From CBDAPE01 sp965198325 (GTDB lineage Bacteria > Pseudomonadota > Alphaproteobacteria > UBA828 > JAPUJA01), in NCBI GenBank assembly GCA_965198325.1, contig CBDAPE010000016.1, positions 186,001 to 250,000 of the forward strand: 64,000 nucleotides of DNA, read 5' to 3'. Position numbers and translations under genes: made by a program. The notes beneath the pieces are model-generated. The model had not been told where the DNA came from, did no database searches, and saw only the letters and a program-made list of their open reading frames with translations. Numbering within the stretch: position 1 is the first letter of the stretch; every line of letters starts with the position of its first letter. Of the stretch, positions 51,571 through 60,357 are shown piece by piece.

Positions 51571-52143
51571 TTAGAGGCTATTTCCCGACATCAGGTAGCT
51601 GTAGGCTTCGTTGATGAGTTTCAAACGTTCCTCGGCTTTCTTGTCGCCGCCGTTGGCGTCGGGATGGTGTCGCTTCACCAATTCCTTGTAACGGGTCTTG
51701 ATTGTCCCCCGGTCGATGGGGTGTCCAAGGTTCATGATGTCGAGCGCTCGATTAAGCTCGGGGTCCCGCAATTCTTGCCGGCGCGATTTTTTCCCGCCGC
51801 CCTCCCGCGACCAGGCGTCACGGAACAGGCCGAATGCGTCGGTTTGCGCATTGGCGCCCAACTCCTCACTACTGATCCCGAACCGCCAGGTTGGCCGATG
51901 ACCCGTCACGTCCTCGCGCTGGTATGCAAGAATCTCGTCCTCGGACATGCCTTCGAAAAAATTCCAAGCCTTATTGTAGGCGCGCACGTGGTCAAGACAG
52001 AACCAGTAGTGAGCCTGCCCGTCCCGGTCTCGCGGCGCGCGGTAAATGCCTTCCACCTGGCAATCCGGATATTCGCAAACCCGTGTCACGGCTTCATCCC
52101 GATCGTCGGGCGCAACGCCTAATATTTTATGGATTTGTGCCAT
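51571..52143 (-). CDS. DnaJ-domain protein upstream of cobS
   Basis: A 190-residue protein with a C-terminal J domain: NLGHPIDRGTIKTRYKELVK, RHHPDANGGDKKAEERLKLI and NEAYSYL, with the HPD tripeptide that stimulates DnaK near residue 165. The N-terminal half has C-YPDC-EG-Y and CLDH patterns (CEYPDCQVEGIYRAP, WFCLDHVRAYNKAWNFFEG), a possible zinc site. The gene is commonly beside cobS in alphaproteobacteria. A chaperone role for the cobaltochelatase is plausible but only inferred. Divergent from bolA. Confidence 0.85.
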   Translation of the reverse strand: MAQIHKILGVAPDDRDEAVTRVCEYPDCQVEGIYRAPRDRDGQAHYWFCLDHVRAYNKAWNFFEGMSEDEILAYQREDVTGHRPTWRFGISSEELGANAQTDAFGLFRDAWSREGGGKKSRRQELRDPELNRALDIMNLGHPIDRGTIKTRYKELVKRHHPDANGGDKKAEERLKLINEAYSYLMSGNSL

Positions 52144-52258
52144 GTTCTACATATTAGCGGGCGGGCCGAACCTGACAAGCCGCGCTACGACGCTTGACAG
52201 AGTAAAACGGCGATCAAACCTTTATCGTCGGAACCACACCCCGTGGGAGAGCCGAACA

Positions 52259-52534
52259 ATGACTGTCGCCGAAACCATCCGGGACAAGCTGTCGGTTGCC
52301 TTTGGGCCGACGCGGCTCGACGTGATCGATGAATCCCACCGCCACGCAGGCCATGTCGGCGCACGACCGGAAGGGGAAACCCATTTTCGGGTCGAGATTG
52401 TCTCGGCTGACTTCGATGGCCTGTCACGCGTCGATCGGCAACGTCGGGTCTATGAGATCTTGGCCACCGAGCTTGCCGGACCTGTTCACGCGCTCGAGGT
52501 TCGGGCACTCACGCCCGATCAGGATGGCGGTTAA
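52259..52534 (+). CDS. bolA: BolA-family protein
   Basis: A 91-residue BolA/IbaG protein: LDVIDESHRHAGHVGARPEG followed by THFRVEIVSADFDGLSRVDR and RVYEILATEL. The conserved His in THFRV and the SHRHAGH stretch fit the iron-sulfur trafficking and stress-response family that works with monothiol glutaredoxins. Start ATG 52259. No glutaredoxin gene is adjacent. Confidence 0.92.
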   Translation: MTVAETIRDKLSVAFGPTRLDVIDESHRHAGHVGARPEGETHFRVEIVSADFDGLSRVDRQRRVYEILATELAGPVHALEVRALTPDQDGG

Positions 52535-52553
52535 ATAGCGCGGGGCGGCGCGC

Positions 52554-53105
52554 CTAGCCCTTGTCACCCGTATACCACTCCGGATATTGATCCTTGACGA
52601 CTTCGCCGTCGGTTCGCAGTGCGTAGCAGCTACCGAGTTGGGGTGGCTTCGTTGACGGGGTCTTGCTCCGCCAAGCCTTCAGGTCAGCGTAAACGGTCTG
52701 GAACGCAACGGTCGCGAGGGGCTGGAGCATTTCAACGAGATGGGTGCAGCCTTTGGTCCCGCCGACCCGCTTCTGAACCGCGCGGCGCCAGCCAGGACCG
52801 ATCATCATACCAGTGAGTTCGGCCATGGGTAATGCTGCGGCCGGACAAATCTCGTAGGGTCCCGCTTCGGTCGAAGCCTCGGCGGTGCGGATTGTAAGCT
52901 CTGCATCCACGGTCAGGCGAATCCACATGTCGTGTGCCGGCACGCCGGGTTCGATAAGCCCCCGGTAAGCGTTGTCGAATGGATAAGTCTTGATATCGGT
53001 CAAATGACCTTCGATATCCCACAGGCCATCTTCGCGGCGGTAACCGTGGCATTCGATGTGACGGACGTGACGGAGTTTACGGGGCTCGGGCGGGGAGAGG
53101 GGCAT
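52554..53105 (-). CDS. DUF2889 family protein
   Basis: A 183-residue protein matching DUF2889: RHIECHGYRREDGLWDIEGH, LTDIKTYPF, RLTVDAELTIRTAEASTEAG, and GCTHLVEMLQPLATVAFQTV. Function unknown. Well-conserved His, Cys and Glu residues (GCTHL) hint at a binding site. GAGG lies before the ATG. It converges with bolA. Confidence 0.82.
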   Translation of the reverse strand: MPLSPPEPRKLRHVRHIECHGYRREDGLWDIEGHLTDIKTYPFDNAYRGLIEPGVPAHDMWIRLTVDAELTIRTAEASTEAGPYEICPAAALPMAELTGMMIGPGWRRAVQKRVGGTKGCTHLVEMLQPLATVAFQTVYADLKAWRSKTPSTKPPQLGSCYALRTDGEVVKDQYPEWYTGDKG

Positions 53106-53180
53106 GACGACCTCAAAGGCGGATAGTGACTACCGGGACGGTGGTTTAACCTTCACTATGGCGTTTCGGGCGGATCGGCG

Positions 53181-54056
53181 CTAGAGGACGAGCCAGAGAA
53201 CGAAGGGAAGCGTGCCGACGGCGAGCAGGCTCGACAGGACAATGACGCTGGCTGCCTCTTCGGCGTTTCGCTCGAAATGCTGCGCGAGCAAATAGTTCAA
53301 CACGGCGGCCGGCATTGAGGCCTGCAGGATCACAACGCCGCGGGCGATGCCAGTTAGGCCAAAAAGCTCCGCAAGCGCAAAACCGACGCCGATTCCCATG
53401 GCGAGGCGAAACGCGGCCAGAGCGGCGCTCCGCGGCAGTCGGCTAACGCCGAGCCGGGCGAGCGAGACTCCGAGGGTCATCAGCATTAGGGGGATCGTCA
53501 TCTGCCCCAGAAGGCCAGTGGTGTTGAGCAGCCAGGGTGGCGGCGCTGCCTCGGTCGCCAGCAGTAGGACGGCAAGCGCCACGGTATAGGGCAGGGGCGT
53601 TTTGAGAGCGCTGATCGGCGAAGATTTGCCCGAGTAGACCCAGGCTCCGATGGTGTAATGGGTTGTTGCCGAGACTGTAAAATAGGCGACCCCGATCGCC
53701 AGACCGGTTTCACCGAACGCAAAGAAACAGATCGGCAAACCCACGTTGCCGGCGTTGTGGAACGTGAGCGGCGGGAGGTAGGCCGCGATGGGGAGTCTAA
53801 AAATCGTCAGGGTTGCTGCACCGATTGCCGCGAAAATGGCCAGCGCTAACAGGGCGATCAAAGCGACTTCACCCAACTCGAGAAGAGCCACATCGGTCTT
53901 TAAAAGCGTTGAAAAAATCAGGCAGGGCGCCCCGACCATCATGATAATCCGGGTAATCAAGCGCACGTCGTACGGCTGCTCGAGCCGCGCCCAGAGGTAA
54001 CCCAGGCCAGCGCATATCAGCGTCGGAGCGAGAACCCCGAATATCGAGCCATTCAT
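53181..54056 (-). CDS. AEC-family permease (auxin efflux carrier type)
   Basis: A 291-residue inner-membrane protein with about ten hydrophobic segments, starting IFGVLAPTLICAGLGYLWAR and ending LLAVGTLPFVLWLVL. FHNAGNVGLPICFFAFGETG near residue 97 is the family's crossover motif (N-x-G-N-x-G-LP). Members transport organic anions such as malate or malonate. Substrate unknown. Confidence 0.88.
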   Translation of the reverse strand: MNGSIFGVLAPTLICAGLGYLWARLEQPYDVRLITRIIMMVGAPCLIFSTLLKTDVALLELGEVALIALLALAIFAAIGAATLTIFRLPIAAYLPPLTFHNAGNVGLPICFFAFGETGLAIGVAYFTVSATTHYTIGAWVYSGKSSPISALKTPLPYTVALAVLLLATEAAPPPWLLNTTGLLGQMTIPLMLMTLGVSLARLGVSRLPRSAALAAFRLAMGIGVGFALAELFGLTGIARGVVILQASMPAAVLNYLLAQHFERNAEEAASVIVLSSLLAVGTLPFVLWLVL

Positions 54057-54090
54057 TGTCCGGATAATATCCGCACGATTGGAGGCTGGC

Positions 54091-55386
54091 TCACGACACG
54101 GCCGGGATGCGCGCTTCGTCCGTGTGCGGTGGAGTTACGCGAAGCAAAGTGATTTGATTACGCTGACGGCGCACAATCTGGAAGCGAAAGCCATAGAATC
54201 CAAATCTCTGGCCGACTTGGGGAATTTGCTGGGCCTCGTGAATCACCAGGCCGGCAATCGTCGCGGCTTCCTCGTCGGGCAAATTCCAGTCGAGCTCGCG
54301 ATTAAGGTCGCGGATCGTCGTCGTGCCCGGTACGAGATAGCTGCCTTCGCCCTGGGGCACCACACCGTGCAGACTGACATCGTGTTCATCGGAAATTTCA
54401 CCGACGATTTCCTCGAGGATGTCCTCCAGCGTGACCAGCCCTAGCAATGCGCCGTATTCGTCGATCACGAGCGCGAAGTGGGTACGGCGTTGGCGAAAGG
54501 CGTTGAGTTGACGTCGCAGGGTCGTGGTTTCCGGAATGAACCAGGGTTCGGACGCGATCGCCATGACGTCGATATTCCCGAGATCGTCGTCCCGAGATCT
54601 CAGGGCGCGCAGCAAGTCTTTGGCATGGAGAACGCCGACAATATTATCCGGCTCGTCGCGCCACAGGGGAATTCGCGTGTGAGGGCTTTCCAGTACGGTT
54701 CGCACAATTGACTCCGGTGAATCGTCCGCATTCACCGTGACCATGTTCTTTCGGTGGATCATGATCTCGTCGACCTCAACATCGCCCAGATCGAGAATGC
54801 CATGGAGCATGTCGCGTTCGCGCTTGATCAGGACGCCTTCGTAGGCGTGCAGGCTGATCGTGCCGCGAAGCTCCTCTTCCGCGGCGTCACGCGCCGCGTA
54901 GGTCGTTTGACCGGCCCCGAACAGGCCGAGCGTGGCACGCACGATGATTTGAATGACCTCGACGATCGGGGCGAGGAGGAAGACCAGCATTCGCATGACC
55001 GGAGCGACCGCAAGGGCAACCCGATCGGCATGCCGAAACGCGTAAGTCTTGGGTAGTATTTCGGCGAAAATCAGGATCAGGAGTGTCATGGCGATCGTGG
55101 CGTAGGCAACACCCGCTTCGCCGACAAGGCCGATCAACACACTGGTCGCCAGCGCGGACGCGAGGATATTCACAGCGTTGTTGCCAAGCAGGATCGTTCC
55201 GATCAGCCGCTCGCGATTTTCGAAGAGGTGGCTCGCGACCTTTGCCCGCCGGTTGCCCTTGCGTTCGAGATGGTGCAGGCGTGGTCTCGATGCGGCAGTC
55301 AGCGCCGTCTCGGAACCTGAGAAGAACGCCGACAGGACGAGCAAAACGGCAATCCCTGCGAGCGAAGCGATGATGGCGGTCGTCAT
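54091..55386 (-). CDS. CNNM/HlyC-CorC family membrane protein
   Basis: A 431-residue protein with an N-terminal DUF21 membrane domain (SLAGIAVLLVLSAFFSGSET and GNNAVNILASALATSVLIGL), two CBS domains (RIPLWRDEPDNIVGVLHAKD; THFALVIDEYGALLGLVTLE with DILEEIVGEI) and the C-terminal CorC/HlyC transporter-associated domain (GTTTIRDLNRELDWNLPDEE). The family is linked to magnesium/cobalt export or homeostasis. It follows aroB by 24 bases on the same strand. Confidence 0.92.
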   Translation of the reverse strand: MTTAIIASLAGIAVLLVLSAFFSGSETALTAASRPRLHHLERKGNRRAKVASHLFENRERLIGTILLGNNAVNILASALATSVLIGLVGEAGVAYATIAMTLLILIFAEILPKTYAFRHADRVALAVAPVMRMLVFLLAPIVEVIQIIVRATLGLFGAGQTTYAARDAAEEELRGTISLHAYEGVLIKRERDMLHGILDLGDVEVDEIMIHRKNMVTVNADDSPESIVRTVLESPHTRIPLWRDEPDNIVGVLHAKDLLRALRSRDDDLGNIDVMAIASEPWFIPETTTLRRQLNAFRQRRTHFALVIDEYGALLGLVTLEDILEEIVGEISDEHDVSLHGVVPQGEGSYLVPGTTTIRDLNRELDWNLPDEEAATIAGLVIHEAQQIPQVGQRFGFYGFRFQIVRRQRNQITLLRVTPPHTDEARIPAVS

Positions 55387-55410
55387 GGCCGATTGTCTGT
55401 TCGCTCCGGC

Positions 55411-56568
55411 CTAACCGGCCTGCCGTGCCGCTGATCCGCTCGGGGTGGATAACGCCGCGTCCAGTACCGCCCGTACATCGTCGAGCAGAACGTCGTCCGC
55501 AACGAAACTCTCTCCGATGCCGCGTGCGAGCACGAACCGGAGCTTTCCACTCCGCGCTTTCTTGTCAAATCCCATATGGGAAAGCAGGGCCTCCGTCGTC
55601 CAATCGTAACCGGGTAGCTCGGTTGGATCCGCCGCCAGCCCGACGGCGTGCAGATGGTTGGCGATCCGCACCGCGTCGTCGGGGGCACACAATTTGAGCC
55701 GGGCCGATAGCTGAAATGCGAGCACCAAACCCACGGCGACTGCTTCGCCGTGGCGCGGATCGGGGCCATAGCCTGCCGCGCGCTCGAAGGCGTGACCGAA
55801 CGTGTGCCCAAGATTCAGCAAGGCGCGGGGCCCTGCTTCCCGTTCGTCGGCCGCGACAATGCGTGCCTTGGATCGGCAACTCGTCGTGATGGCGTACTGG
55901 CGTGCTGCCGCGTCGCCGGTCAGCACGGCGGAGCCGTTTGTCTCCAGCCAGGTAAAGAACGCTGCGTCGTCGATCAAGCCATATTTGACGACTTCAGCAT
56001 AGCCGGCCCGTAATTCCCGGTCCGGCAAGTTGTCGAGTACCGCGGTATCGGCAAGCACGCAGCGGGGTTGGTGGAAAGCCCCCACAAGATTCTTGCCTTG
56101 TCGGGTATTGATGCCGGTCTTGCCACCCACCGCGCTGTCGACTTGGGCAAGCAACGTTGTCGGCACCTGAACGAGATCGACCCCCCGCAGCAAGGTCGCG
56201 GCCGCGAACCCGGCGAGATCGCCGACCACACCGCCGCCCAACGCAACGACCGTCAGCTGACGGTCCGGCTGGGTCGCCAGTAGGGCGTCGAGCAGCGCTT
56301 CGTAACCTTCGAAACTTTTACTCGCTTCGCCTGCGGCGACGGTCAATTGCCGGCTGGCGATACTTGACGCTTCGAGCGAGGCAGCAAGACGATCACCGTG
56401 CAGCAATCCCACTGTCGCGTCGGTCACGATGACAACGGACGGAGTCGCGAGCACCTGCGAGATCGTCGCGCCCGCGTGATCGAGAAGCTCGGGACCAATC
56501 ACGATTTCGTAGCTGCGGTCGCCAAGTTCGACACGGACGATTTCGCGTAACGGGTCGATCTCGGTCAC
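55411..56568 (-). CDS. aroB: 3-dehydroquinate synthase
   Basis: A 385-residue NAD-dependent enzyme of the shikimate pathway. Signature regions: ALGGGVVGDLAGFAAATLLR near residue 104, VPTTLLAQVDSAVGGKTGIN, and LLNLGHTFGHAFERAAGYGP with metal-binding His residues, plus HGEAVAVGL. The GTG start overlaps the aroK stop, so aroK-aroB are translationally coupled. Confidence 0.96.
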   Translation of the reverse strand: MTEIDPLREIVRVELGDRSYEIVIGPELLDHAGATISQVLATPSVVIVTDATVGLLHGDRLAASLEASSIASRQLTVAAGEASKSFEGYEALLDALLATQPDRQLTVVALGGGVVGDLAGFAAATLLRGVDLVQVPTTLLAQVDSAVGGKTGINTRQGKNLVGAFHQPRCVLADTAVLDNLPDRELRAGYAEVVKYGLIDDAAFFTWLETNGSAVLTGDAAARQYAITTSCRSKARIVAADEREAGPRALLNLGHTFGHAFERAAGYGPDPRHGEAVAVGLVLAFQLSARLKLCAPDDAVRIANHLHAVGLAADPTELPGYDWTTEALLSHMGFDKKARSGKLRFVLARGIGESFVADDVLLDDVRAVLDAALSTPSGSAARQAG

Positions 56569-57167
56569 GAAGTGGTCTCCGCCGAAAGCTCCCGTCCGTC
56601 GGGTGATATAGCCGGTTTTTTGTGCACCCGCCTGAGCTCCGAGACAATCGTTTTGACAACAGATTTGTGTGGCGCATCGCGGCTGTCGACAACAATGTCT
56701 GCTTCGGCATAGACCGGATGACGCTCTGCCATCAGGCGGGAAAGGATTTCGCGCTTGTCGCCGTTTTTAAGAAGGGGCCTGTTGTCACGCCGGGAGACCC
56801 GATCGACCAGGACGTCGAGATCGGCCCGAAGCCAGACGGACACTGTTTGCTCCTGGACGCACTTGCGTGTTTCACTGTCCATGAAGGCGCCACCACCGGT
56901 CGCAAGAACGTGGGGCGGTCCGGAAAGTAGCCGGGCGATAACCCGGCGCTCACAATCCCGGAACGCCGCCTCACCATGCAGCGAGAAGATGTCCTCGATC
57001 GAGCAACCCGCAGCCGTTTCGATTTCGCTGTCGGCGTCGACGAAGGGCAGGCCGAGCCGTGCCGCCAACCGGCGCCCGATGGCGCTCTTGCCTGCGCCCA
57101 TCAGGCCGATTAAAACAACAGTCTTGCCGGTGATGGGATCGACGTTTTTTCTGGATGACTTGGTCAT
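56565..57167 (-). CDS. aroK: Shikimate kinase
   Basis: A 200-residue P-loop kinase phosphorylating shikimate. Walker A GLMGAGKSAIGRRL near residue 22, shikimate-binding DADSEIE, and GGGAF near 90, with the lid RRDNRPLL. It has a C-terminal extension of about 25 residues. ATG 57167 is chosen, but an in-frame GTG at 57188 is possible; neither has a good ribosome site. Confidence 0.94.
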   Translation of the reverse strand: MTKSSRKNVDPITGKTVVLIGLMGAGKSAIGRRLAARLGLPFVDADSEIETAAGCSIEDIFSLHGEAAFRDCERRVIARLLSGPPHVLATGGGAFMDSETRKCVQEQTVSVWLRADLDVLVDRVSRRDNRPLLKNGDKREILSRLMAERHPVYAEADIVVDSRDAPHKSVVKTIVSELRRVHKKPAISPDGRELSAETTS

Positions 57168-57188
57168 GCTGATGTCGCGACGGGGCAC

Positions 57189-57325
57189 CCCACGGCGCGG
57201 GATCGTTGAAAGCCCGACGCCCCGCCGATAGACTGCCCCAAATTGGCCATAATGCTAATGTAGCACAATGCCCGTTGGCTGTCCCGATTGCGCGCGGCGG
57301 GCGCCCACCCTCTCGACGGTCCGTC
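57189..57325. other. Divergent intergenic region aroK / small membrane protein
   Basis: About 140 bases between divergent starts, expected to hold two promoters. The stretch near 57240-57270 is AT-richer (TTGGCCATAATGCTAATG). No confident element. Confidence 0.35.
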
Positions 57326-57466
57326 ATGAAGATTTTTCTGAGAGTGTTTGCCGTAGTTGTCGTGCTTCTCGTCGTTGCGGCCGGGGTGTTCCTGCTCACC
57401 TGGGATATCCCGTCGCCAAGCGCCAACATGGAGATCGTGCTGCCCAATGACCGATTCCCCAATTAG
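57326..57466 (+). CDS. Small single-span membrane protein
   Basis: A 46-residue protein: MKIFLRVFAVVVVLLVVAAG, then VFLLTWDIPSPSANMEIVLP and NDRFPN. One transmembrane helix followed by a short, probably periplasmic, Pro-containing tail. No Pfam-like signature is known to me. Its end overlaps the next gene by 20 bases, suggesting coupling. The longer frame from 57206 is basic and unlikely. Confidence 0.65.
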   Translation: MKIFLRVFAVVVVLLVVAAGVFLLTWDIPSPSANMEIVLPNDRFPN

Positions 57467-59297
57467 CTTGCGGCTCCCGTTCTCAGTTATCACTGTCTCG
57501 GCCGGCATCGTATTGGCCGCGCCGTCGGCAATATCGCAAAGCGATATCGGAGAGCCAATTCAGCTCCTTCCGATTGAGGACAATGAGCCCGCAGTCGCAC
57601 TCGAACCGGTTGATCCCGCAGTTACGGAGGGCATCGATGCGCCAGGCGTCGCCACGGATTCCCAAGTGTTCTCGGAAGAACCTTTGCCCGATGTGCAAGC
57701 GACCGGCGCCGACGATATCGAGATCGGAACGTTGCCTGAAGTTGATGCCGAAGCGACAGATAACCTCAACATCGAGACCGGGGGCTTCGGGCCGAGCTTG
57801 TGGCGGGGCACGCCACGCGAACTCGTAGAGACGCTCTTGCCCCGCCTGCCGAACGAGGCGCCTTCGCTGGCGATGGGGGACCTGTCTCGGCGGCTGTTGC
57901 TGACCGCCGCGACGCCGCCAGCCGGCGAGGGAAGCATGGATTTCACCCAGCTACGAGCTGATGCTCTGGTAGCGTTGGGTGAGCTCGACGAAGCCGCGAA
58001 ATTACTGCGCACCGCACCGGCGCGGGAAGTGGATCCGAAGCTTCTCAGGATGGAAATCGAGGCGCTGCTGCTCGCTGGCGATATGAACACCGCTTGCGCC
58101 CAGGTTCGGACCGGCCTGGAATCGGACGCTGAACCGTTCTGGGAAAAGGCGTTGATATTTTGCCAGATCTACCGTGGTCAATCGGAGGCGGCTACACTGG
58201 GTCTGAGCTTACTCGAGGAATTGAGCGACATGGACGATCGTGCGTTCGTTGCGCTTGCACGGTTGCTAACCGGCGAGGACAGCGAACTCGCCGCGCCAAT
58301 TCACAGTCTTAGCCCGCTACATTTCGCAATGATGCGCGAAGCAGGCCAACCCGTGACTTCGGTTCAAGTGCGCAATATGGCGCCGAGTGTTCTGAGCGCG
58401 GTGGCTTTCGTCGAGGCAACACCGCTCGATCTGCGCCTGCGTGCCGCCGAGCGGGCGACGGCTCTGGGATTGCTTGCACCTGAGGGTCTGGCCGAGCTAT
58501 ACGCGGCTGTCCCGTTTGCGCCCGAGGAGATCGAGAATCCACTGACCGCAGCTGAAGGGATGGACGGACCATGGGGCCGGGCGCTTCTTTATCAGGTCGG
58601 GACCGTTCAGCGCGTACCAATTGCCCGAGCGGAGGTCCTGCAGAAGGCGTGGCAGCTTGCCCATGCGGAAGGCCGCTTTGCCATGACGGTCCGCGTGACA
58701 CTCTCCATCGTGCAGGACCTGTCTCCGGCGCCGGAGCTCGGTTGGTTTGCCAAGGATGCGACCCGGGCGATGATCGCTGTTGCCAAGATGGACGAGGCGC
58801 GAGTCTGGCTCGACCTCACCTATCAAGCAGCGGCGCGAAGCGCCGACGGCGCGAGGGCCATCCTCGAGCTGTGGCCAATCATGCAGCTCGCCGACCCCGA
58901 GCAAGCGCTCAACAAGCAAATGCTTTCGGCGTGGTGGGATTACCAGGCGGACCTTCCGGCACTGGAACGGCGCGAGCGGGCGAGCCTGCTATTCAGCCTG
59001 TTAGAGGCGATGGGTAACGAGGTCCCCGACGAATTTTGGGCCGAGATCATACCGGGTCCCTCACGGGTAACCGCGACAGTGCCGGCAACGCCCGTTTGGC
59101 AGGCCTTGGGCCGGGCTTCAGCGAACCTCCGTGTGGGCGAGACCGTGCTTCTTTCGCTCCTGGTTCTTGGCAATGGTGGACCCGCAACCGCCTCCGAACC
59201 CACACTCGTGGCCGTGATAACAGGCTTGCGTTCGGTCGGGCTTGAAACCGAAGCGCGCGCACTTGCCATCGAAGCGGCACTTGCCGCGGGGTTCTAA
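57447..59297 (+). CDS. Exported helical-repeat protein of unknown function
   Basis: A 616-residue protein. Residues 1-30 form a signal peptide (FSVITVSAGIVLAAPSAISQ), followed by an acidic, low-complexity stretch to about 105 and then Ala/Leu-rich helical repeats (LRADALVALGELDEAAKLLR, LLLAGDMNTACAQVRTGLES, MIAVAKMDEARVWLDLTYQA) that resemble TPR/SEL1 solenoids. No catalytic motif. It probably works in the periplasm as a scaffold, perhaps with the small membrane protein that overlaps its start. Not recognised beyond that; xerD follows after 19 bases. Confidence 0.65.
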   Translation: MTDSPISLRLPFSVITVSAGIVLAAPSAISQSDIGEPIQLLPIEDNEPAVALEPVDPAVTEGIDAPGVATDSQVFSEEPLPDVQATGADDIEIGTLPEVDAEATDNLNIETGGFGPSLWRGTPRELVETLLPRLPNEAPSLAMGDLSRRLLLTAATPPAGEGSMDFTQLRADALVALGELDEAAKLLRTAPAREVDPKLLRMEIEALLLAGDMNTACAQVRTGLESDAEPFWEKALIFCQIYRGQSEAATLGLSLLEELSDMDDRAFVALARLLTGEDSELAAPIHSLSPLHFAMMREAGQPVTSVQVRNMAPSVLSAVAFVEATPLDLRLRAAERATALGLLAPEGLAELYAAVPFAPEEIENPLTAAEGMDGPWGRALLYQVGTVQRVPIARAEVLQKAWQLAHAEGRFAMTVRVTLSIVQDLSPAPELGWFAKDATRAMIAVAKMDEARVWLDLTYQAAARSADGARAILELWPIMQLADPEQALNKQMLSAWWDYQADLPALERRERASLLFSLLEAMGNEVPDEFWAEIIPGPSRVTATVPATPVWQALGRASANLRVGETVLLSLLVLGNGGPATASEPTLVAVITGLRSVGLETEARALAIEAALAAGF

Positions 59298-59316
59298 ATT
59301 TGGCAGAAGTGTGCCC

Positions 59317-60267
59317 ATGACGGTGGCCCAGACAACCCTTTCGCAAATTGACGCATTTCTCGAAATGATGGCGGCGGAGCGCGGTGCGGCGGCGCTGACG
59401 CTCGATGCCTACCGTCGGGACCTGGTCGATTACGCAAAGATGCTGGCGACGCGAGAGGCCGTTCCGGCCAGCGCGGACGCGGACTTGATCCGGGCCTATC
59501 TGGCATCGATGGCGCGGGCGGGATTGGCGGCCCGCACGGTCGCCCGGCGCCTCTCGACGCTACGCCAGTTCTATCGTTTTCTGGCGCGTGAAAAGATCCG
59601 GACCGACGATCCCTGCGCAACGATCGATAGCCCACGCCAAGGCCTGATTCTACCGCGCAATCTGAGTGAGGACGAGGTTGGTAGGCTACTCCAGGCCGCC
59701 TGCTCCCGGGTCAAGAGGGGCCGCCGGACGGTTGCGGATGCCCGACGCCTCGTTGCGTTGCTCGAGCTCCTGTACGCCACGGGTTTGCGCGTCTCAGAGC
59801 TTGTCGCGCTGCCGCTAAGCGCAGTGCAGGGCAAGCGGCAGAGCCTGCTCGTCCGTGGCAAGGGCTCGAAAGAACGCATGGTTCCTTTGAGCGAGCCGGC
59901 GGCCCGCGCCGTCGCCGCCTACAGTAAGATCCGCGAGAGTTTTCTGCGTGCTGGAACGGTGTCCGATTTTCTGTTTCCGTCGCGTTCGGCGAGCGGTCAT
60001 CTCACCCGGCACCGGTTTGCTCAGATGCTCAAAGAACTGGCCGTGCAGGCGAATATTGACACCGAAAAAGTCTCGCCGCACGCGCTGCGTCACGCCTTTG
60101 CCAGTCACTTGCTCGCGGGTGGCGCCGATCTCAGGGCGGTCCAGAAGATGTTGGGCCATTCCGATATTGCGACGACCCAGATTTACACCCACGTCCTCGA
60201 CGAGCGGCTCAAGGCGACGGTTCGCGATTACCATCCGCTGGCTGAGGGCGTCGACGACAAAGAATAG
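59317..60267 (+). CDS. xerD: Tyrosine recombinase XerD
   Basis: A 316-residue site-specific recombinase that with XerC resolves chromosome dimers at dif. SAM-like N-terminal domain (TLDAYRRDLVDYAKMLATRE, ARRLSTLRQFYRFLAREKI); catalytic residues Arg158 (GLRVSEL), Lys in GKGSKER, His255 and Arg258 (HALRH), His281 (LGHSDIATTQIY) and nucleophile Tyr290. Length and housekeeping context argue for XerD rather than an integrase, although XerC cannot be formally excluded. Confidence 0.9.
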   Translation: MTVAQTTLSQIDAFLEMMAAERGAAALTLDAYRRDLVDYAKMLATREAVPASADADLIRAYLASMARAGLAARTVARRLSTLRQFYRFLAREKIRTDDPCATIDSPRQGLILPRNLSEDEVGRLLQAACSRVKRGRRTVADARRLVALLELLYATGLRVSELVALPLSAVQGKRQSLLVRGKGSKERMVPLSEPAARAVAAYSKIRESFLRAGTVSDFLFPSRSASGHLTRHRFAQMLKELAVQANIDTEKVSPHALRHAFASHLLAGGADLRAVQKMLGHSDIATTQIYTHVLDERLKATVRDYHPLAEGVDDKE

Positions 60268-60357
60268 GAAAGGCCCGGCACGGAACGGCGGCTGTTGGGT
60301 TGCACCAAATTCAATAACGCACCATACCGCCGATGATCGAGAAGGGGGATAATCGAC

